A DNA stretch of 7,370 nucleotides from Deltaproteobacteria bacterium (GTDB lineage: Bacteria > SAR324 > JACQKK01), in assembly GCA_029879595.1 (NCBI GenBank), contig JAOUPZ010000148.1:1-7370 (forward strand), read 5' to 3'. Made by a program: the position numbers and the translations under genes. Below are positions 5,139 through 7,370 of the stretch, piece by piece; the first letter of the stretch is position 1; each line of letters opens with the position of its first letter. The notes under the pieces are model-generated. The model had not been told where the DNA came from, did no database searches, and saw only the letters and a program-made list of their open reading frames with translations.

Positions 5139-7370
5139 CTAGTTGATGGTGGTGGTCATATTCGCGTTGACATGCAGAATGAAGTTCCTGAAGTTCCAGG
5201 TTTTGTAGGTCACCGAGTCGATGATGGTGTTTCCGGCGGAGACCCACCCCTGCCCTGATGACGTCACGCTGTCACCAACAATCCCTTTCACGATGAGGGT
5301 GGAAGAGCTTTTTGAAAGGTGCGCCAGGTCGGAAACGGCCAGCGTAAGCGAGTTTGTGCCGAAGCTGCCCAGGTCGATTATCTCAATGTTCCTGACGCGC
5401 GAATCAGCGATTGTGGTCAGGTCGAGATTGATGCCCCCGGCCGTCAGCCGCAGGGTATCTTCTCCCGGCCCGCCATCCAGCCTGAAGAACGTGGTATCGG
5501 ATATACCCAGAACATCCTGCCCATGCCCACCGCGCAAAACATCCGCTCCTCCCTGACCGTTTATAATGTCATTATTGCGGCCGCCGATCATGATATCGGC
5601 TCCGGTGGTGCCCGTAAGCGTATCCGCGCTGCTTGTTCCCTGGTGAGTCACCACTCCCGAGAAATCACCGCCGAAAACTACATAGGCTCCTCCACTTCCA
5701 TAAAAAATATCCTGAGTGGCGATGATCACATCATCATAACCATCTCCATTAAAATCCCCGGCCGTGGAAACGGTCTGGTTATAGGCCGTGGGGTTGCCCA
5801 CCCCCAAAAACACTGTGCCATTGGTGCCATCGAGGTCGGTTGTGAAAAGGTCACCTCCAGTGCCTACATTTGGCCCGCCGAACACCATAAAGATCTTATT
5901 TTCCACAGGCGCGCTGGTGATGATGTCATCATAGCCGTCCCCATTGAAGTCCCCGGCATTGCTGACCGAAAACCCCGTTCTGTCGGGCCTGGCAATTATC
6001 TGAACACCGTTGGTGCCATCCAGGGAATCTGTATCCAACGAGCCCGTAGAGCCTATGGTGGAGTTTCCAAATATCACAAATGTTGTTCCGGGGCTGCTCC
6101 CATAGTGGGCTGCGTAAGGCTGCCCGATAACAACATCCTCAATCCCGTCTCCGTTGAAGTCACCCGCGCCGGAAACCGATCTGCCGAACCATGTGCTGTT
6201 GGCGCCATCATAACCCGGCCGGATCATGAACCCATTGCCCCCATTCAGTGTGCTGACGGGAATGGGGCTGGAAAAGCCCGCCCCATCTCCAAAAACAACA
6301 TAGGCCGCGCCGCGATCCGAATAAGGAAGATCGTTCACGCCTTCGGCCCCTACGATAAGGTCATCAACGCCGTCCCCATTTATATCCCCGGCAGATTTAA
6401 CCGAACCGCCCAGTTTATCACCAGGGTCCAGACCATTGACCAGGAAGCCGTTTGATCCATCCACCGACGAAATATTATAAGTGGCAGTCGGGTTGAATGA
6501 GGTGGAGCCGAAAATCACCAAGGTGTTCCCCATGCTCGTTCCTGGAATACCAGTCACCAAATCATCTATGCCATCCAGATTGAAATCACCTGCCATATCA
6601 ACTGATTTCCCCAGTTTGGAAAGACTGCCCCCCACAATATCAGGGCCATAAATGGTGTTCAGATTATAACCAATTGTTCCTCCCAGCCCTGTATATACGA
6701 CCCCGTTAAAATAACCGCTGCCCGGACCACCGGCTGCAAGATCAGGAAAGCCGTCTCCGTCAATATTCCCGTTAAAGGCCACTGACGTACCAACGCTTTC
6801 CTGACTAAAGTTATCCCATATATTTGCGTTGTAGGGCTCGCCGATAGTAATTGGGCCTGGAAAAGTGCCTCTTCCTCCCACAACTCCAACTCCTCCAACC
6901 CAACCCAATACCGGATCTTTGTAATAACTTGGTGTCCCGATGGCTACGTCAGAGTATCCATCGCCGCCAAAATCCACTCCTCCGCTTACCGAAGCTCCTG
7001 CTCCAAAACTCCCTTGCAGGACTGCCCCGTTTGTCCCATCCAGGGTAGACAGCGACAGGTTTGGATCATCATTGCTGATGGTGGCCGTGCCCTGGCTGTC
7101 GGCAAGGCTGGCGTCAATGGGATTGTTCAAAATGACGCGAAAAGTCTCCGGCAGTTCCAGGTTGCTGTCATCATTAATGGTTACCTGGACCGTGGCGCTT
7201 GTACTGGCAGGGGTGAAGGTCAGCGTGCCGGAAGTGGCCGTGAAGTCGCCGGGAGACTTGGCGGTGCCAGCGAGGGTGTAATAGTCCACCTGAGCGTCAA
7301 CACTGGTGGCGGTGGCGGACTTGGTCACGGTAAAGGTTGCCGTTCCGGCGCTTTCCCCCACAGAGACATC
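5139..7370 (-). CDS. Calx-beta / FG-GAP propeller / RTX secreted repeat protein, N-terminus outside the window
   Basis: The frame is open from the right edge to TAG at 5139-5141, giving 743 residues. In window numbering these are: a Calx-beta domain at 1-102 (VSVGESAGTATF to TATISNDD); seven FG-GAP repeats at about 103-569, each with a Ca-binding loop such as DFNGDGYDD; a glycine-rich RTX block at 587-622 (GTTGADIMI, GGRNNDIIN, GQGGADVLR, GGHGQDVLG) with a later GGPGEDTL; and a C-terminal domain ending in hydrophobic strands (TYKTWNFRNFILHV). RTX repeats followed by such a tail are typical of type I secretion substrates, so the product is probably exported across both membranes and folds with external calcium. 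A role in adhesion or matrix binding is inferred from the integrin-like propeller. No secretion genes lie in the window. The GTG at 7361 is internal to the Calx-beta domain and is not the real start. Confidence 0.9.
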   Translation of the reverse strand, partial: DVSVGESAGTATFTVTKSATATSVDAQVDYYTLAGTAKSPGDFTATSGTLTFTPASTSATVQVTINDDSNLELPETFRVILNNPIDASLADSQGTATISNDDPNLSLSTLDGTNGAVLQGSFGAGASVSGGVDFGGDGYSDVAIGTPSYYKDPVLGWVGGVGVVGGRGTFPGPITIGEPYNANIWDNFSQESVGTSVAFNGNIDGDGFPDLAAGGPGSGYFNGVVYTGLGGTIGYNLNTIYGPDIVGGSLSKLGKSVDMAGDFNLDGIDDLVTGIPGTSMGNTLVIFGSTSFNPTATYNISSVDGSNGFLVNGLDPGDKLGGSVKSAGDINGDGVDDLIVGAEGVNDLPYSDRGAAYVVFGDGAGFSSPIPVSTLNGGNGFMIRPGYDGANSTWFGRSVSGAGDFNGDGIEDVVIGQPYAAHYGSSPGTTFVIFGNSTIGSTGSLDTDSLDGTNGVQIIARPDRTGFSVSNAGDFNGDGYDDIITSAPVENKIFMVFGGPNVGTGGDLFTTDLDGTNGTVFLGVGNPTAYNQTVSTAGDFNGDGYDDVIIATQDIFYGSGGAYVVFGGDFSGVVTHQGTSSADTLTGTTGADIMIGGRNNDIINGQGGADVLRGGHGQDVLGISDTTFFRLDGGPGEDTLRLTAGGINLDLTTIADSRVRNIEIIDLGSFGTNSLTLAVSDLAHLSKSSSTLIVKGIVGDSVTSSGQGWVSAGNTIIDSVTYKTWNFRNFILHVNANMTTTIN
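5505..5612 (-). repeat. RTX nonapeptide calcium-binding repeats
   Basis: Four consecutive nonapeptides follow the GGxGxDxUx pattern: GTTGADIMI, GGRNNDIIN, GQGGADVLR and GGHGQDVLG. The second has Asn in place of a Gly. One further half-motif (LDGGPGEDTL) comes after a nine-residue break. The block is short compared with large RTX adhesins. It folds into a parallel beta-roll on binding calcium and marks the protein for type I secretion. Confidence 0.9.
5664..7061 (-). repeat. Seven FG-GAP repeats forming an integrin-alpha-like propeller
   Basis: Calcium loops begin at window residues 133, 202, 262, 329, 404, 474 and 539, spaced 60 to 75 residues apart: DFGGDGYSD, NIDGDGFPD, DFNLDGIDD, DINGDGVDD, DFNGDGIED, DFNGDGYDD, DFNGDGYDD. 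Most blades also carry a VVFG/VIFG strand and a linker motif L(D/N)G(T/G)NG. Seven blades is exactly one full integrin-type propeller. Blades 3-7 are most alike (AGDxNxDGxxD), while 1 and 2 have lost parts of the consensus. Confidence 0.92.
7065..7370 (-). other. Calx-beta domain (partial or complete) at the edge of the secreted protein
   Basis: Residues 1-102 read DVSVGESAGTATFTV, then YYTLAGTAKSPGDFTATSGTLTFTP, VQVTINDDSNLELPETFRVIL (each with the expected spacing) and TATISNDD. This is the standard bacterial Calx-beta pattern: the Glu-Ser start, the GTA..GDF loop, the PETF motif and the closing xDD calcium ligands. At most a few residues of this domain are missing. Such domains usually occur in tandem, so more copies may lie to the right of the window. 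Confidence 0.9.

Noticed and set aside
4408..5142. + strand frame of 244 codons opposite the TIGR03032-type gene
   Set aside because: The opposite strand has conserved family motifs throughout. The translation is His/Val/Ala-rich with no known motif, as expected for an antisense shadow.
5319..6455. Long + strand open frame of 378 codons opposite the FG-GAP repeats
   Set aside because: It lies entirely antisense to a well-supported repeat protein; the repeated codons of the FG-GAP blades keep the opposite frame open. The product has no independent family signature.

Overview
The window looks like bacterial chromosomal DNA, moderately GC-rich. It is probably from a Gram-negative bacterium: a C-terminal RTX repeat block (type I secretion), Calx-beta and FG-GAP domains and a parallel beta-helix protein all sit within 7.4 kb. 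A proteobacterial or Desulfobacterota-like host would fit, but nothing in the sequence fixes the taxon. I saw no rRNA, tRNA, CRISPR array, transposase or phage gene.

Left part (1-1621): the 3' end of a + strand gene for a repetitive, Asn/Gly/Thr-rich beta-helix protein, followed by two inverted repeats. A DUF2267 gene lies on the - strand (711-1130). Upstream of it, still on the - strand, a 64-bp near-identical copy of its translation-start region marks a broken second copy (start at 1381, frame lost after codon 17). Next comes a 227-bp intergenic region that must hold outward promoters for both strands.

Middle (1622-3993): a + strand pair, a DUF3137 membrane protein and a LemA-family protein, 76 bp apart and probably one operon. 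It ends at a clear intrinsic terminator (3698-3719) followed by two more palindromes. The rest of the gap to 3994 shows no convincing gene.

Right part (3994-7370): a tightly spaced - strand pair. The upstream member runs off the right edge. It is a secreted repeat protein with a Calx-beta domain, seven FG-GAP repeats (enough for one seven-bladed integrin-like propeller), an RTX nonapeptide block and a type I secretion-style C-terminus. Five bases after its stop codon starts a 379-residue TIGR03032/DUF4915-type protein without a signal peptide. The five-base spacing implies co-transcription and probably coupled translation, so the most interesting functional hypothesis here is that the TIGR03032-type protein serves the secreted propeller protein. 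The DUF3137/LemA and DUF2267 genes show no evident functional link to this pair.
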